This document shows, piece after piece, positions 48,661 through 61,241 of a stretch of DNA of 64,000 bases; position 1 is the stretch's first letter, and every line of letters begins with the position of its first letter. The notes under the pieces were generated by a model that had not been told where the DNA came from, ran no database searches, and saw only the letters and a program-made list of their open reading frames with translations. Location of the stretch: NCBI GenBank assembly GCA_963580455.1, contig OY756967.1:15918022-15982021 (forward strand), written 5' to 3'. The stretch is from Euonymus europaeus (taxonomy: Eukaryota > Streptophyta > Magnoliopsida > Celastrales > Celastraceae). The position numbers and the translations under genes are program-made.

Positions 48661-48710
48661 ATTTCATGGAAGTCCTCAAAGCAAAGGTGTATAGCACAAT
48701 CAACGATGAA

Positions 48711-49049
48711 ATCGAAATTCAAAGCTTTGGATAAAGCTGGTGAAGAAGTAGAGTGACTTCGTCACTTTTGGAGGACATTCCTATACGGCCGAAACCTGTG
48801 CCTGCAATTTGTATTCATTGTGACAATCAAGCTGCTATTGTTAGAGCACAAAACTTGATGTATAACAATAAGTCTAGACACATTCTTCGTAGACATAATA
48901 CCGTAAGAAAGTTACTCTCTACTGGAATAATTTCCTTAGACTTTGTGACGTCTAAAGAAAACCTAGCGGATCCGTTGACTAAAAGTTTGAGTAGAGAGGT
49001 GGCAGACTGCGCATTGAGGGGGATGAGCTTAAAAGTCTTAACTCAATAA
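48711..49049 (+). pseudogene. Copia RNase H, plus strand (truncated)
   Basis: Reading starts [12 protein letters not shown], then a stop (48752, where TGG is expected in EEVEWLR), then TSSLLEDIPIRPKPVPAICIHCDNQAAIVRAQNLMYN, KSRHILRRHNTVRKLLSTGIISLDFV and NLADPLTKSLSREV, ending in a stop at 49049. The IHCDNQAAI and KSRHI-RRHNT motifs are typical of one Copia group that differs from the minus-strand copy next to it. Confidence 0.85.
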
Positions 49050-50710
49050 GTTAAGTTGGTGGAAACCTAACCTAGCAATTGGAGATCCCAAGGACTAGGT
49101 TCAATAGGAAAACATAAGTTGAGGATAACTTAAAGTGTCAGCAGCATGGAACTTTACTCTATCCCATTCCTTGGATGCACAAAGTGCTGTTAAAAAGCGT
49201 GTTAAGCTTAAGCAATGCTTTTAATAATTCCTATATCTTGTAACGTACAAATGGAGTATTGGGGGAATACTCTTGATAGGATATCACCTATATGAGTGAA
49301 AAGGAAGGCCAACTCTATGAAAATATTTAAAATGTGATATTTTCTAAAGCACTCACTAAACCCAAGATGTTCATGGCCGAAACAATGAACACAATCGAGA
49401 ATCAATTATGAATTGGATCATTGTTGTGTGAGGTTTATTGTCTGGACTTACATTAACAACTAGCAGTTCAAGGCATCAGTCCACTTACAAGTTAAGTAAG
49501 TCCCATACACTTTCACTAGGGAAGGTTCAAAGTCAAAAACTATCTATCTCAATGCAGTATTGATCCTGCTGCACTCTTAGAAAAGTTTTCAATCTTAGAC
49601 AAATCCTTGTGTCCGAATTGTCGTCTATTTTCATTAAATGTTGGGGATTGCTGGAAAAAATGGCGGTCAACAACTATTTGACCAATAATTAATTACAACT
49701 AATTGGGTATTAGTTGAATGTAATTTAGTGGGTTCTAATCTTCAATATGAAGACTAGAGATTGGAGTCGAAAGTTTTCCAAAACAATTTTTTTGGTTGAA
49801 TGGAAATTGACTTCAAAGTTTTCATGTTAGACATGATATGTTAAGTGCAAAATTATAGAGATGTGGGAATCTCACATTGGAATATTATAATGTGTGTGAT
49901 AGGTTTATAAACCCAAGTGTTGGATGTAAGACTTGGGTCCAAGGACACCCAATATTTTGTGAGGGAGAGAGGCTCTACATCATGGGCTTGAGCTCACTAA
50001 AATAAACACGCGCGCGTGGCCCGCCCCATCAAAGCCGGGTTGGGTTTGCTCTTTCGTAGCCCATCTCGACTTAATATTTTGCACTAGCCCACTACTCAAG
50101 TTCGTTGAATGTGGACATGAGGCTTATTCAAAATTCAAATTAGCTGTTACAATTTTTAAATTCATTTTATTACTGGTCCGTCACAAAATTTATTTTACAA
50201 GTCAGTTACATAATTTATTTGGTTATCTCTTTTTTTAGGGTCAATTTTGTTACTAGGTTCTACTATAAATTGTAGCCTAGAAATATAAGAAAAGATACAA
50301 GAAAGTTTAGGAAAATTCCATCCTGCTGAAACTCTTTCCTTCTTCCTTCTTCCATGTCGAATTTCTGTTTCTGAGAGTGCATTCAATTTTGGTTCGAACG
50401 AGCTTGCCGGTATACTTGTGTCACCTACCGGTGGAAGGAAGTGTTGTATCTTGAGAAGTATTTGCACGCTTTAGCATTGACACCAATGGCTAGGGCATTT
50501 CACCTTAAGGAGATTTGCGGTTTGCATACCTCACTTCAATCTCTTGTTTCCGTTCTGATCCAATCTTTGGTAACTTACATTGTTCTCTTTGAATTCTATA
50601 TATGATATATATTGTTCAGTCTTATATTTGATTATTCATTAAATAAACTATTTGTTTTTCTCGTGTTTAATATGTATTGATTTTGAAACTAAACAACAAA
50701 AACCACAACA
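48711..50710 (+). mobile_element. Ty1/Copia 3' end, plus strand (RNase H, 3' untranslated region and LTR)
   Basis: RNase H coding sequence (48711-49049) is followed by a 600-base untranslated region, a purine tract near 49637-49648 (TGTTGGGGAT) and a likely LTR from 49649 (TGCTGG) to 50710 (CCACAACA). Inside the LTR, CTATAAATT near 50262 may be the TATA box. The left part is missing. The LTR limits are inferred from its context, as there is no second copy. Confidence 0.65.
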
Positions 50711-51189
50711 ATGGTCTGCAAGCACCATCTCTAGATTGTGAAGGTGAGTGGGCCAAGCTTACTAATCTGATATTTAAGGAAACGGTGGAGCCCAAGTATT
50801 AATATAACTATGTGTGGAATAAAACTCGTCCATGACAGAAAGCTAGAGTTCGTGTAAAATTTTCTCAAATGTATTAAGCACTGCACCGGACTATTTGTAC
50901 ACATACAAAGACTTGATTTCCTAACATTGTGGCTAAGGAAATCAAGAGAATAATCACACGTATAAATACGTTTATATATGCTAATTCCATGCCTTGATAT
51001 TGTACCACTGTTATGGCACACATTATGGAGTTTCCATTATCCTCAATACCTAATTACAAGCCAAGGTTATCTCTATAGCCAAGCTGTAAGCCGTGACTAT
51101 CTTTGTCATGCCCCCATAAGCGCAAGGGTCTGAATAGGACTCCAAGCTTGGAGCGATGATTAAGAAATAATGCATGGGAGAAAGGGGTG
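50711..51189. other. Spacer between Copia LTR and Athila element
   Basis: No gene or repeat recognised; a minus-strand frame (50731-51021) has no known domain. The last bases, GGTTT (51190-51194), would be the target duplication of the Athila element. Confidence 0.4.
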
Positions 51190-52095
51190 GGTTTTGTTAT
51201 GTCGTTAGTAACAATTTAAATTAATCTCACAAGTGTACCAATAATATATATAGTGGACAAGCAAGAGTCGATCCCACGAGAAGTGATACTAATAAATATG
51301 CAATCTAACACTTGAATATAATTGACATATAATTGTAAAATGAGGAGGGGGTTTGTTTAAGTCTTGTAAGAGATAAAAATAAAGCTAAAAAGATTAACTA
51401 AAAATTGATGTATTTTGCTTAGTAAAAATACTAGCTAGGACTCACTATCCACCACAAAACAATCAAACAATTTATAAGAAATGATAGATTGATAATTTCG
51501 ACAAGCATATGATGACAACATTCACAACAAGGTCATGATCCAACTCAAGTTGTATGATTATATCTTAGGTGCATGTAAAGTGTTTGACGTTTACCTCATT
51601 ACGCATATTCTTAATTGAAGTCTAGCATGGCGTCTGCAACAATTAATAATCAAGAACCCAATAATAGAAAAGAGAATATGAATGTCACAAGAATCCTAAT
51701 ATACGGTGTTTGTACTTAGGTATTCAGGAATTGATTTTCTATAATTCATTTTTAACGGAATTATATGTTGCAAGCAAGAACATATTCAACAAGGCAATTG
51801 AAATCCACACAACTTAGTTGGCTACTCAAAGAAACAAAATATTAAAATTTAAATATCATGGAGAAATCAAAATCATATTGCTTATAAAAATATGAAATCC
51901 ACACAACTTATATAACTGAAATCATGTTTAGGGCTTCAAGATTAAGCTCTAACTAACAAAAATTTAGTTACACATAATAAAATCAAACATAAAACATATT
52001 ACAAGCATAATTGAGAACACAACCCTTGATTTCTTCTTTCTTCTTCCTTCTTTTCTTCTTGTTTTGGCTTCCATTCCTCCTCCTTCGAGCTCTCT

Positions 52096-52103
52096 ATTTA
52101 TAG
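52096..52103 (+). repeat. MITE target-site duplication, left
   Basis: ATTTATAG, repeated at 52611-52618. Confidence 0.9.
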
Positions 52104-52610
52104 TAGGGCTGTTATGGTAACGGTAACCGTTACCAATGACTGGTTACCGTTACCGTACCGAAAATGACGGTAATGAAAAAATAGATACCGTTACCGTTAC
52201 CGATAGTTTCGGTATACCGTTGATCGGTATACCGATTTTTCGGTAACGGTAACATGGTAATCGGTAAATTTACCGATCCTAAAAAATAAGAATTTTCAAT
52301 CTTTTTAAATCAAATTAAAGTCTCAAATAATAGTGTAATAAGAAATTAAAAATTATATCTAATGGTTAATATTTAACACAACTAAAAATAAATATAAAAA
52401 ATTATATTTAATAATTAATTATATTAATACTATCGGTAACGGTAAATACCGACGGGTTGAAAGCTTGAAACCGTTACCGTTACCAATTTGTCGGTAAAAT
52501 TACCATACCGCTGTCATTGGTAACGGTATACCATTTTTTGAGTAAAACGGTATACCAAACGTTCGGTAATGGTATGGTAACGGTATTTTACCGGTACCAT
52601 AACAGCCCTA
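52104..52610. mobile_element. hAT-type MITE rich in GGTAACGGTAACC motifs
   Basis: 507 bp with matching inverted ends TAGGGCTGTTATGGTA and its complement TACCATAACAGCCCTA, and 8-base duplications ATTTATAG, as for hAT elements. The subterminal regions are packed with GGTAACGGTA / TACCGTTACC repeats in both orientations; the centre is AT-rich. No coding capacity. Confidence 0.93.
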
Positions 52611-52618
52611 ATTTATAG
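52611..52618 (+). repeat. MITE target-site duplication, right
   Basis: ATTTATAG, matching 52096-52103. Confidence 0.9.
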
Positions 52619-53014
52619 AGAGAAATGAGCACATTGGTGTAACAAGTGGAGGAGATAATACCATATTTTCAAAGTTGGGTAAGGTTTTCCACCTACTTAT
52701 TGAATTTATGAACATATTCTTTGGACAATAATGAAAATGGTGGCTGATGACTTTGAAATGGTAATGGCGTTGATGTCATTGATGACATCAACTTTTACGA
52801 TATACCATAGGCTTCACATTTGGAGATGGGTTGAAGTCTGGTGAGACTGACCGAAATATGGTATTTAGGCTTGCAAAATGCATTTAAAACAATAAAGTGA
52901 TATTCAAAATAATAATATGGAATTTAATGTGTAAAAATATCACTTAAAACCTTAATTATTCATAAGTGCTCATATTTTATCAATATCCAAATGTATATTC
53001 CGACACTTATCACA

Positions 53015-54733
53015 ACCCCAACCAGCTTATTGCTAGGCCTTAGCAATTCAAGCGTAGGGAAAATGTCATGATGATTTAAAAGGAAAACACATGAAAACAA
53101 AACAAAAAGTAAGAGATCACAATTACTATCCAAATTATTAGAGTCACAACTTCCAACATTTGTGTGTATGTGCACCAAGTCAAAACCTTCTTACCACAAA
53201 CCATAATGCATATAATCTCGAAGAATTATCCAAGTAAAAGACTCAACTCCATATTCTCATTGGTTAAAGAAGGATTTATTTGCAGGGAATTTCTCTCATG
53301 GAGTTGGAAAATAGATATGCACTCAAAAGAAAAGCCAATTTTTGGGACAAACAAATAAACAAACATAGATAAAAAATATAGGTCTATTAGCTGTCTGGAA
53401 CTTCCACCATTCTTACCACAAACCTGCTTTGGAATTCTAAAGATCAATTTTTCAAAAAATAATAGATATTACCGAAAAAGATAAGAAAATACTTATCTTA
53501 TAAAAGATGATGACGAATTATAATCTTTTGTGTTTTTCTTTTTCTCTTTTTTCATTTCCTTTTTTTCTCTCTTTTTTCTTTTTTGCTGTTTTTTCTTTCA
53601 CAATACAATACATCTTAAACAAAGGCTTAGTAAATTACAACGTTGTTCTAAAAAAAATTAATCTTTATCATCCCTCCACATTCAGCCAACATTCCACGAA
53701 CCATGTAATGGTATTCATTTATAACAATTATCCATTTTAAAAGATCAATGAAAGTTCATAAGTTGTTTTCTCATTTCTCTCCGCTCATTTATAAGTCACT
53801 TTGTGCTTTATCTTAGAAATTCTCTTGGTATTATGCATTATCATCCACCTTGCCACAAGACTTAGTATTTGCGCACAAAAGAATTTTAGAAGTTTTTTTT
53901 TCAAATAATTCAGATAGAAAAATTGACTCAAACAGATTATATCAAATCTTTGAAGTGCATGAATATGTCACCACCCCCAACTTAAACGAATCATTGTTCT
54001 CAATGTAAAAATAAATGAACTGATTATGGAAATGCAATGCAAGAAAGCAGATGATAGAAAATACAACCTGAGGTGAGAGGTATGCTGACAATGGTTGTAT
54101 TGGAAAGTCCTTAGTGTTGCATCATATCCATGAGTACATTCAGCATGTGTTCCATTCTTTTTTGTCCATCCTCCATGTGCTGCAAGTGGGCGAGTATTTC
54201 CTGAATATGGTAAGACTGTGGTGGCTCAGCAGCAGCAGATTGAGATGCATTCAGTTGTAAGGCAATCGAAAGTCATGGTCTTCGTCATCTCCTAACAATG
54301 GTGGTCATGTGACCAGTACTCTGACGCCAAGCAGATTTCTCCAGAACAACTACTGTATACGCAGAAGATAGCAGACTTCAAAGAGGGCGGATGCCCTTAC
54401 TGTAAAGTAGTCGTGTGATGAGTCGTGGAAAATATAATTTTCCAACTTTGGTTAATCTTTTCTTCACAAAGAACTTTGCCTTTAGAATACTCTCCATATA
54501 AATCATTCTAAGATCAAACCATGCGCTTCTATACATGTGGTATAGGGCAGTAGAAAAATACTACCCCGTTGTTGTTGACTATGGCCAATGGGGCACAGAT
54601 TACTCTGGAGAATATCATCAAGTAACCACAACTTCTATGGTAAATAAGATTGGAGGGTAGTAGTAGCATCTCGATCGTGCCTTCCTTGACACATATCATC
54701 AATCATTCCCTCTTTTGAAATAGAGATTGGCGG
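53015..54733. other. Athila region between env-like remnant and 3' LTR
   Basis: AT-rich; holds pyrimidine tracts (TTTTTCTC near 53540-53590). No gene recognised; it is probably decayed env-like and untranslated sequence. Confidence 0.45.
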
Positions 54734-55132
54734 CTAAAAGCATGTAGCAACATCAGGGGTAGGTAAAAATTCGAAACATGAGCTTATATTTGCTGGTGTG
54801 AATTTAAGCCAAATACTATCAACATCAAACTGATAAATTGGTTGAGCTCTAGAAGAGTGTGGTAATTCCAGAAGAGTATGATAAAAGGATTTAACTATAT
54901 CAGGATACACTGGGTAAACTTTTTCTGGATCTAGTTTGACTAAGAACAACAGAGAATGATCTTGAAGGTAGCTTTTAGGTTCATTCAGGATGTTAGAATC
55001 GATTCTTCGCTCAGGAACGATTTTAGCTCTAGCAAATAAGGACCTCAAAGATGAAGAAGTGGGAACGGAAACTCTTGGGCGGCGTGGCATACTGTTTAAG
55101 AGGAAGAAAAAACTGGTCAAAAGAGACAACAA
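54734..55132 (-). pseudogene. Athila post-pol ORF (plant transposon protein or env-like), truncated
   Basis: A 132-residue frame with PRRPRVSVPTSSSLRSLFAR, ILNEPKSYLQDHSLLFLVKLDPEKVYPVYPDIVKSFYHTL and FDVDSIWLKFTPANISSCF. It resembles the start of the Athila third ORF, often annotated as putative plant transposon protein. The family's C-terminal transmembrane part is not visible here. Function is unknown. The frame ends early at 54734. Confidence 0.62.
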
Positions 55133-55699
55133 TAATCACGGTAGAGTTCGAAAAATTGGTAAGGAAGAGCTTGAAAGAAGAAAAGTAGGGGCACGCCACT
55201 TTTTTTTTCCAATGCTTATATACACGTAAGGTTATAGAGGCTCATTCTAGTAACTTTTGTGCTAACGCCATCGAGTGTTTTCCTTTGGCCTTACAAGAGA
55301 CCACAATTTTTGTCCACAGGATCAAAATTTAACCTTCAGATCTTATACTAATGACAATACAGTCATGAGATGCTCTCCCTCCTAGCTGCCCTATAAGAAA
55401 ATATTTGAAGATCCAAACCACATTAAGCTGGTGAAAAAACTCACACCTTAGACATGTGAGCGCAATCAAGTCCCACACAAATAGAAATGTACAATGACCA
55501 CCTCAAGGTGAAATTGAAATGAAGTGTTCTGAAAAAAATAAAGACACAAGTAAAATGATATGGAAATATGGGTTGCCTCCCACAAGCGCTAAGTTTAGCG
55601 TCGTCAGCCAGACGGAATGTCATATTAAGTGAGTGGAACAAGATTAGAGAGCCGTAAATCTTCATCAACATGTTCTGTTGCTGGCTCTAAATAGTGCTT

Positions 55700-56645
55700 G
55701 AGATGATGACCATTCACCTTGAAAATATTTCCAGTCTGTGGGTGTTGAAGATTCACTGCACCATGTGAAAAAAACATGTGTAATAAGAAATGATTCATAC
55801 CTTCGTGAACGGTGCTTATCTGGGAGTAGTCAAAGACGTGAGTTATATAATAAGACTTTTTGCCCAGGCTTAAAATGCTTTCTCAAAATGCTTTTGCCAT
55901 GATAGACCTTGGTCTTCTTCTTGTAAATTTTAGAACTCTCATACGCTTCATTTCGAAGTTCTTCTAACTCACTCAACTACAAATTTCTTTGCTTCCCTAC
56001 AGCCTCCATCTCGAAATTGTATTGTTTGATACCCCAATATGCTTTGTGTTCTAATTCAATTGGTAAGTGGCAGGGTTTGCCAAAAACTAACTTGTATGGT
56101 GAGATACCAATCGGAGTTTTATAGATTGTACGATAAGCCTATAGAGCATCTACAAGAAGATCAGACCAATCCTTGAGTGAGGAGCTCACAGTCTTCTCCA
56201 ATATCCGCTTAATTTCTCTGTTACAGATTTCAGCTTGTCCCCTTGTTTGTGGATGATATGGTGTGGATACCTTATGTTTGACTTCGTATTTTCTCAATAA
56301 TGCTGCAAATAGTTTGTTATTGAAGTGGCATCCTCCGTGACTAATGATTGCCCTAGGTATTCCAAATCGTGCAAAAATATTTTCTTTAAAAAATCTGAGA
56401 ACAACTCGAGAATCATTAGTCTTGGATGGAATTGCTTCCACCCATTTTGAAACATAATCCAAAACAAGTAAGATATATAAATAACCTTTAGATGAAGGAA
56501 AAATTCCCATGAATTCAATGCCACATACATAAAAAATATCAACTATCAGAATAGGAGATAAAGGCATCTGATTTGTAGATGAAAGATTACGGAACTGTTG
56601 ACATCTATCACAAATATAGCAAATGGTATATGCATCCTTGAACAA
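55700..56645 (-). pseudogene. Athila integrase (degenerate, second catalytic Asp changed)
   Basis: The open part (56645-56139) starts in the zinc-binding domain ([15 protein letters not shown]), then [41 protein letters not shown]. The family motif around ISDGG here reads [13 protein letters not shown], so the second catalytic Asp is His. The Glu is present in [18 protein letters not shown]. After a stop at 56139 reading continues with AYRTIYKTPIGISPYKLVFGKPCHLP and ELEHKAYW to about 55700, with later decay. Inactive. Confidence 0.9.
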
Positions 56646-56746
56646 ACTTGGCTAATAAAACCCATATTGCAGTACTTCATTAGCGTAAGAGTGACAAAAC
56701 GTGAGTATTGATTGAATTCTGATTCTGGTACACATCGTCTGATGAT

Positions 56747-58350
56747 CTAGTCAGAAAACCATTTGAGAAGGTATGGGTCATCCCATATATAATACTTTGC
56801 CATTTTCACAAGCTTCTCCTTGGAAGTTCCTGTCAAATTTTCTGGAAGATTACCTGTAACAAGATAATTGACAATGTCAACATACCAAGGTGTAGAAATT
56901 GTAAAAGAAAACAATTGTTCATCAGGGAGGTTCACCATACAGCTGAGATGATCGGCCACTATATTCTCAGATCCTTTTTTATCATTAATCTCCAAATCAA
57001 ACTCTTGTAGTAATAAAATCTATCTGATTAAAAGTGTCTTCGCATTCTTTTTTTGAAGAAGGTACCTAAGAGCTGTCTGTTCAGAAAACACAATTACCTT
57101 AGTTCTAATTAAATATGCACGAAATTTTTCTAAGGTAAAAATAATAGATAGAAGTTCCTTCTATGTAGTTGAGTAGTTTAGTTGGGCCTCATTGAGTATT
57201 CTACTTTCATAGTAGATGACATGAAGTACTTCATTCACTCATTATCCCAAAACTACTCCTACTACATAATCAAAAGCATCACACATTAGTTTAAAGGGAA
57301 GGCTCCAATCGGGAGGCATCATGATTGGTGTTGATGTGAGACATAGTTTAAGCTTGTTCAAAGCCTCTACAAATGTCTTATCAATATCAAATGTCACACT
57401 TTTCGATAGTAAAGTACACAATGGTCTAGCTATTTTGGAGAAGTCATTGATGAATCTCTTGTAGAACTCTGCATGTCCAAGAAACGATATTATTTCCTTA
57501 ACTGTCGATGGAGGTGGAAGGTTACTTACAAGATCCACTTTTGCTTTGTCAACCTTTCTTCCCTTGCTAGAGATGAAATGACCAAGAAAAATTCTTTGTT
57601 GTACCATAAAATGACATTTCTCCCAATTTAAAACTAAATTGCATTCTTGACATCTTTCTAGAACCAAGGCAAGGTTATGGAGACATTTATGAAAATGTGA
57701 ACCAAATACACTAAAATCATCCATAAATACCTCAATAATATGCTCCACCATATTTGAAAATATGCTCATCATACACCTTTGAAAGGTACCTGGACATTGC
57801 AAAGGCCAAAGGGCATGCGGCTGTAGGCAAATGTACCATATGGACAAATGAATGTTGTCTTTTCTTGATCTTTTGGTGCTATTACAATTTGATTGTAGCC
57901 TAAGTATTCGCCAAGGAAGCAATAATGGTTGTGACCTGCAAGACGTTCCAACATTTGATCAATGAAAGGTAATGGAAAATGATATTTTTTAGTACCTAAA
58001 TTAATCTTTCTATAGTCTATGAAACACAACATCCTGTTTGAACTCGTGTGGGAACCAACTCATTATCTTCATTACAGACTACTGTGAGTCCAGATTTTTT
58101 TAGGAACCACTTGTACTGGACTAACCCATTTCCAATCAGAAGTGGGGTAAATGATGTCAACATCTAGTAATTTGAGTACTTTTAGCACCACTCCTTCCAT
58201 AATTGGGTTAAGTCGGCATTGAGCATCTCTTGTTGGTTTTGTTTCTTCCTCTAGTAGTATTCGATGCATATAGCTAGAGGGGCTAATTCCTCTTATATCA
58301 GTAATACTCCATCTGATTGATGTTTTTTGCTCCTTCACTACCATCAACAA
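56747..58350 (-). pseudogene. Athila reverse transcriptase and RNase H (degenerate)
   Basis: Fragments in order: an RT N-terminus (58350-58072) with RMLLEEETKPTRDAQ-like RILLEEETKPTRDAQCRLNP and WVSPVQVVPKK; 58032-57769 with FIDYRKINLGTKKYHFPLPFIDQMLERLAG, where the usual LDGYSGY reads LGEYLGY, and TFAYSRMPFGLCN; then 57922-57242 with IIEVFMDDFSVFG (catalytic box), LVLNWEKCHFMVQQRIFLGHFIS, SFLGHAEFYKRFINDFSKIARPL and LMCDAFDYVVGVVLG. RNase H continues in fragments (57230-57010), and 56995-56747 holds the connecting stretch NIVADHLSCM..LPDEQLF. Frame changes and the altered LDGYSGY box show it is dead. Confidence 0.9.
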
Positions 58351-58356
58351 TTTCTC

Positions 58357-59324
58357 TTATTCTTGAGTATTGAGATCAGATGCAATGATTATGCGCAAAG
58401 TATTTTCTTCTCCCACATATGCATAGTTCAAATGCTTTGGTAGTTCCTTGAACTCCAACTTAGGTGCCTGCATAATAGATGTTACGAGTTTTGTGTTAGG
58501 AATTAGTAAAGGCTCAAAAGCATAAATATACATACCTAAGGAAGGTAGGACTTTAAAGTGAGCCAAAACTTCTCTAACTTGTTTATCATCATCTATGCTT
58601 GAAAGGTTATGAATTAAAACCTTATCCACTATATCGTGACCACAACTACCATTGAACACTTGTTGACGAATTGTATCCAACGTATCTAAGTGAAAACACT
58701 CATGTTCGTCACTCAAAAATTGGAGTGCGCCAAAAACCTTGTGCTCGATGGTTCGTCTCCGTACATTCATAGTTAGTGTTCCTTTTTAAACATCAATCTT
58801 GGTACCTACTGTCGCCATGAATGGACGACCAAAAATTAAGGTCAATTGTACGTCTGGCATAGGGATTGGCTCCATCTCCAAGACTAGAAAATCAGCAAGC
58901 AAGATTAATCCGTCAACTTTGACTAAGACATCTTCAAGGATACCCTAAGATATTTGATTGATCTATCAGCCAATTGGATACTCACAGAGGTTGCCTTTAG
59001 TTTGCCTACATTCAAAGGTTCATAAACAGAAAAAGACATTAGATTGATGGATGCACCTAAGTCAAGAAGAGCTTTCTCAAACCTATGACCCCCAATGACA
59101 CAAAGGATAGTAAAACTGCCCGGATCTTTTAGTTTGGGAGGGAGTTTACTTTGTAGAACAACTAAAACTTCCTCAGAAACCTTGATTGTTTCAAACTCCT
59201 TGAACTTCCTCTTATTTGTGCACAAGTCCTTGAGGAACTTTGCATATTTTGGCATTTTTCTGATGGCATCTAAAAGAGGAATGTTAATCTCTACCTTTTT
59301 GAAAGAATCCATGATTCCTTGCAA
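58357..59324 (-). pseudogene. Athila protease and protease-RT spacer (degenerate)
   Basis: 59324-58923 reads FKKVEINIPLLDAIRKMPKYAKFLKDLCT and KVSEEVLVVLQSKLPPKLKDPGSFTI, then GGHRFEKALLDLGASINLMSFSVYEPL, the active-site Asp in the DLGASINLM form typical of Athila. A stop and frame change lead into a spacer (58770-58357) with YAFEPLLIPNTKLVTSIMQAPKLEFKELPKHLNYAYVGE. Protease would mature the polyprotein. Confidence 0.88.
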
Positions 59325-60733
59325 TGGATCTTATTTCTTGAATTTCTCTAATCTATTAGGAAAAGGAGGATGTGAGGAAATAAACTTTAGAGGGTTAGAG
59401 TTAACCTAAAGTCTTGGGATTTTCTGGAGTGGAATAACACTACTGCTAGAAATTGGATCTAGAACATCTGGATTGATCAGATTTTTAGATTCAAGGTTCT
59501 TCTCTTCTTTTGCCACTCTTTTTTTTAATTATTTTTCCTCCCCTCAGAGTGATTGCTTTAGCATGTTTATTAATCTTTGGGTTGACAACAACTTGTCCTA
59601 GAAGCTTTCCAGGTTCTCATTGATTTAAAGTAGTGGCTAACTATCCCATTTGTTGTTCCAGATTTGAAATGGCGTTATTAATTTTCTGCATAAATGCTTG
59701 AGTGTTTTGTGCCATAGATGTAACCATTTCTTGAAGTGATGGTTTCGAAGGCTCAATTGGAATCCGATGTTGTGGCAATTGAGCAAAACTTTGTTGCATT
59801 GGTTGATTATTACTCCGCCTAAAATTTGGATGATTCCTCCATCTTGGATTGTAGGTAGGAGCAAATGCATCATTTCTTGGTCTTTGCATGTGATTTGGAT
59901 AGGTGCTCAATGCATTTATATGCACATCTAAGATTGCAACTTCATTTTGTGGATAACTTTCCATGGCATGTCTAGGTGTACTACAAACACCACACATTTG
60001 AGGGATTAGAGCGATTAGCTGTTTCACCATGTCTATCAAGTTCGCAATTTGAGCTTTCATGTTTGAACTTGATTGTGCTTCATAGACTTCAACCCTTTTC
60101 TGAGGTTCTCTCACTCTATTGTAGCTCCATTGTTGAGAATTAGTTGACAAGGTTTCGAACATCTCCTTTGCTTGCCCAACATTGTTATTCATCAATCCAC
60201 CCCCAAATGTGGCATCCACCATTTTGCGATCTAAATCCAACATCCGGTCATAAAAATATTGTATTAGAAGCTATTCTTGAATATTATGATGAGGAAAAGA
60301 ACTAAAAGGCTCGTATATCTCTCTCAATACTCATGGAATGCTTCTCCATCATTTTGTTGGATACTCAATGTTTCTTTCCTTATTTTGTTTGTCTTTTGAG
60401 CTCGAAAAAATTTCATCAAGAACTTGTTTGACAAATCTGTCCAAGTTCTTATTGAAGCTCTTGGTAAAGAGTGAAGCCATGTCTTTCCTTATTCTTTCAG
60501 ACTGAATGGAAATGATCGTAGATGAACCTGCTCTTCAATTAAACTTCTTATTTTGATTGTGGAACATACATTAAAGAACTCTTTAAGATGCATGTGAGGA
60601 TCTTCTCCATCATGGCCGAAGAATGTAGGCAATAAATGAATCATGCCTGACTTTAATTCAAAATTGTCTACGGTAGTCTGGGGATGGACAATACATGTAG
60701 CTTAATCGGCTGCTTGAGGCACGGAGAAATCCT

Positions 60734-60736
60734 TAA
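60734..60736 (+). repeat. Tourist-like MITE target duplication TAA, left
   Basis: TAA directly before the MITE, repeated at 61239-61241. Confidence 0.7.
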
Positions 60737-61238
60737 GCCTATGTTTGGATTGGGTGCAAAATGGAGGGGAAGAAAAATTGTAGGGGATTTTGGGTGAAAT
60801 CTGAAAAATGGAGGTGTTTGGTTTGAGACGTAAAATTATGGAGGTATTTTTTGGAAAAAAAAATGTGGATCTCATTGAATTTTTTTTCCTTTCAAAACTG
60901 GGGGATACAGGTGGAAAGTTGGTGTTATGGTGGGTCCCGCACCTTAATTTACAACTCTACACCTATCCACTTCTTTATTTTACATACTGTCATAACAGGC
61001 AGGTCCCACCTTATATTATATTATATAAATATATAATATAATTTATATATAAATTTATATCAAGGATAAAATGGTAAATATATATCAATTTTACAAATCA
61101 TAAAAACACACTTTTTCACTTTTCTTTTCCCTAGTTTTTGAATATCCAAACAACATGAGGTAAAATTAACTTTTTATCCCTCCACTCCCATTCCTCTCAA
61201 CTTTTTCTTCCCCGTCCTTTCACAATTCAGACATAAGC
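60737..61238. mobile_element. Tourist-like (PIF/Harbinger) MITE inside Athila gag
   Basis: 502 bp with inverted ends GCCTATGTTTGGATTG and CAATTCAGACATAAGC (13 of 16 match as complements), flanked by TAA on both sides. Similarity of the ends extends inward (GGGAAGAAAAA). An AT-rich centre near 61010-61070. No coding capacity. Its removal brings together two parts of Athila gag. Confidence 0.78.
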
Positions 61239-61241
61239 TAA
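61239..61241 (+). repeat. Tourist-like MITE target duplication TAA, right
   Basis: TAA matching 60734-60736. Confidence 0.7.

Larger units (their letters stand above)
51195..53014 (-). mobile_element. Athila 3' LTR (about 1.3 kb plus an inserted MITE)
   Basis: On the minus strand the LTR starts TGTGATAAGTGTCGGAATAT at 53014 after a purine tract (TTGGGGT) and ends CATAACA at 51195. Its last 134 bases match 61936-62067. A 507-bp MITE plus an 8-base duplication interrupt it at 52104-52618. Confidence 0.82.
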
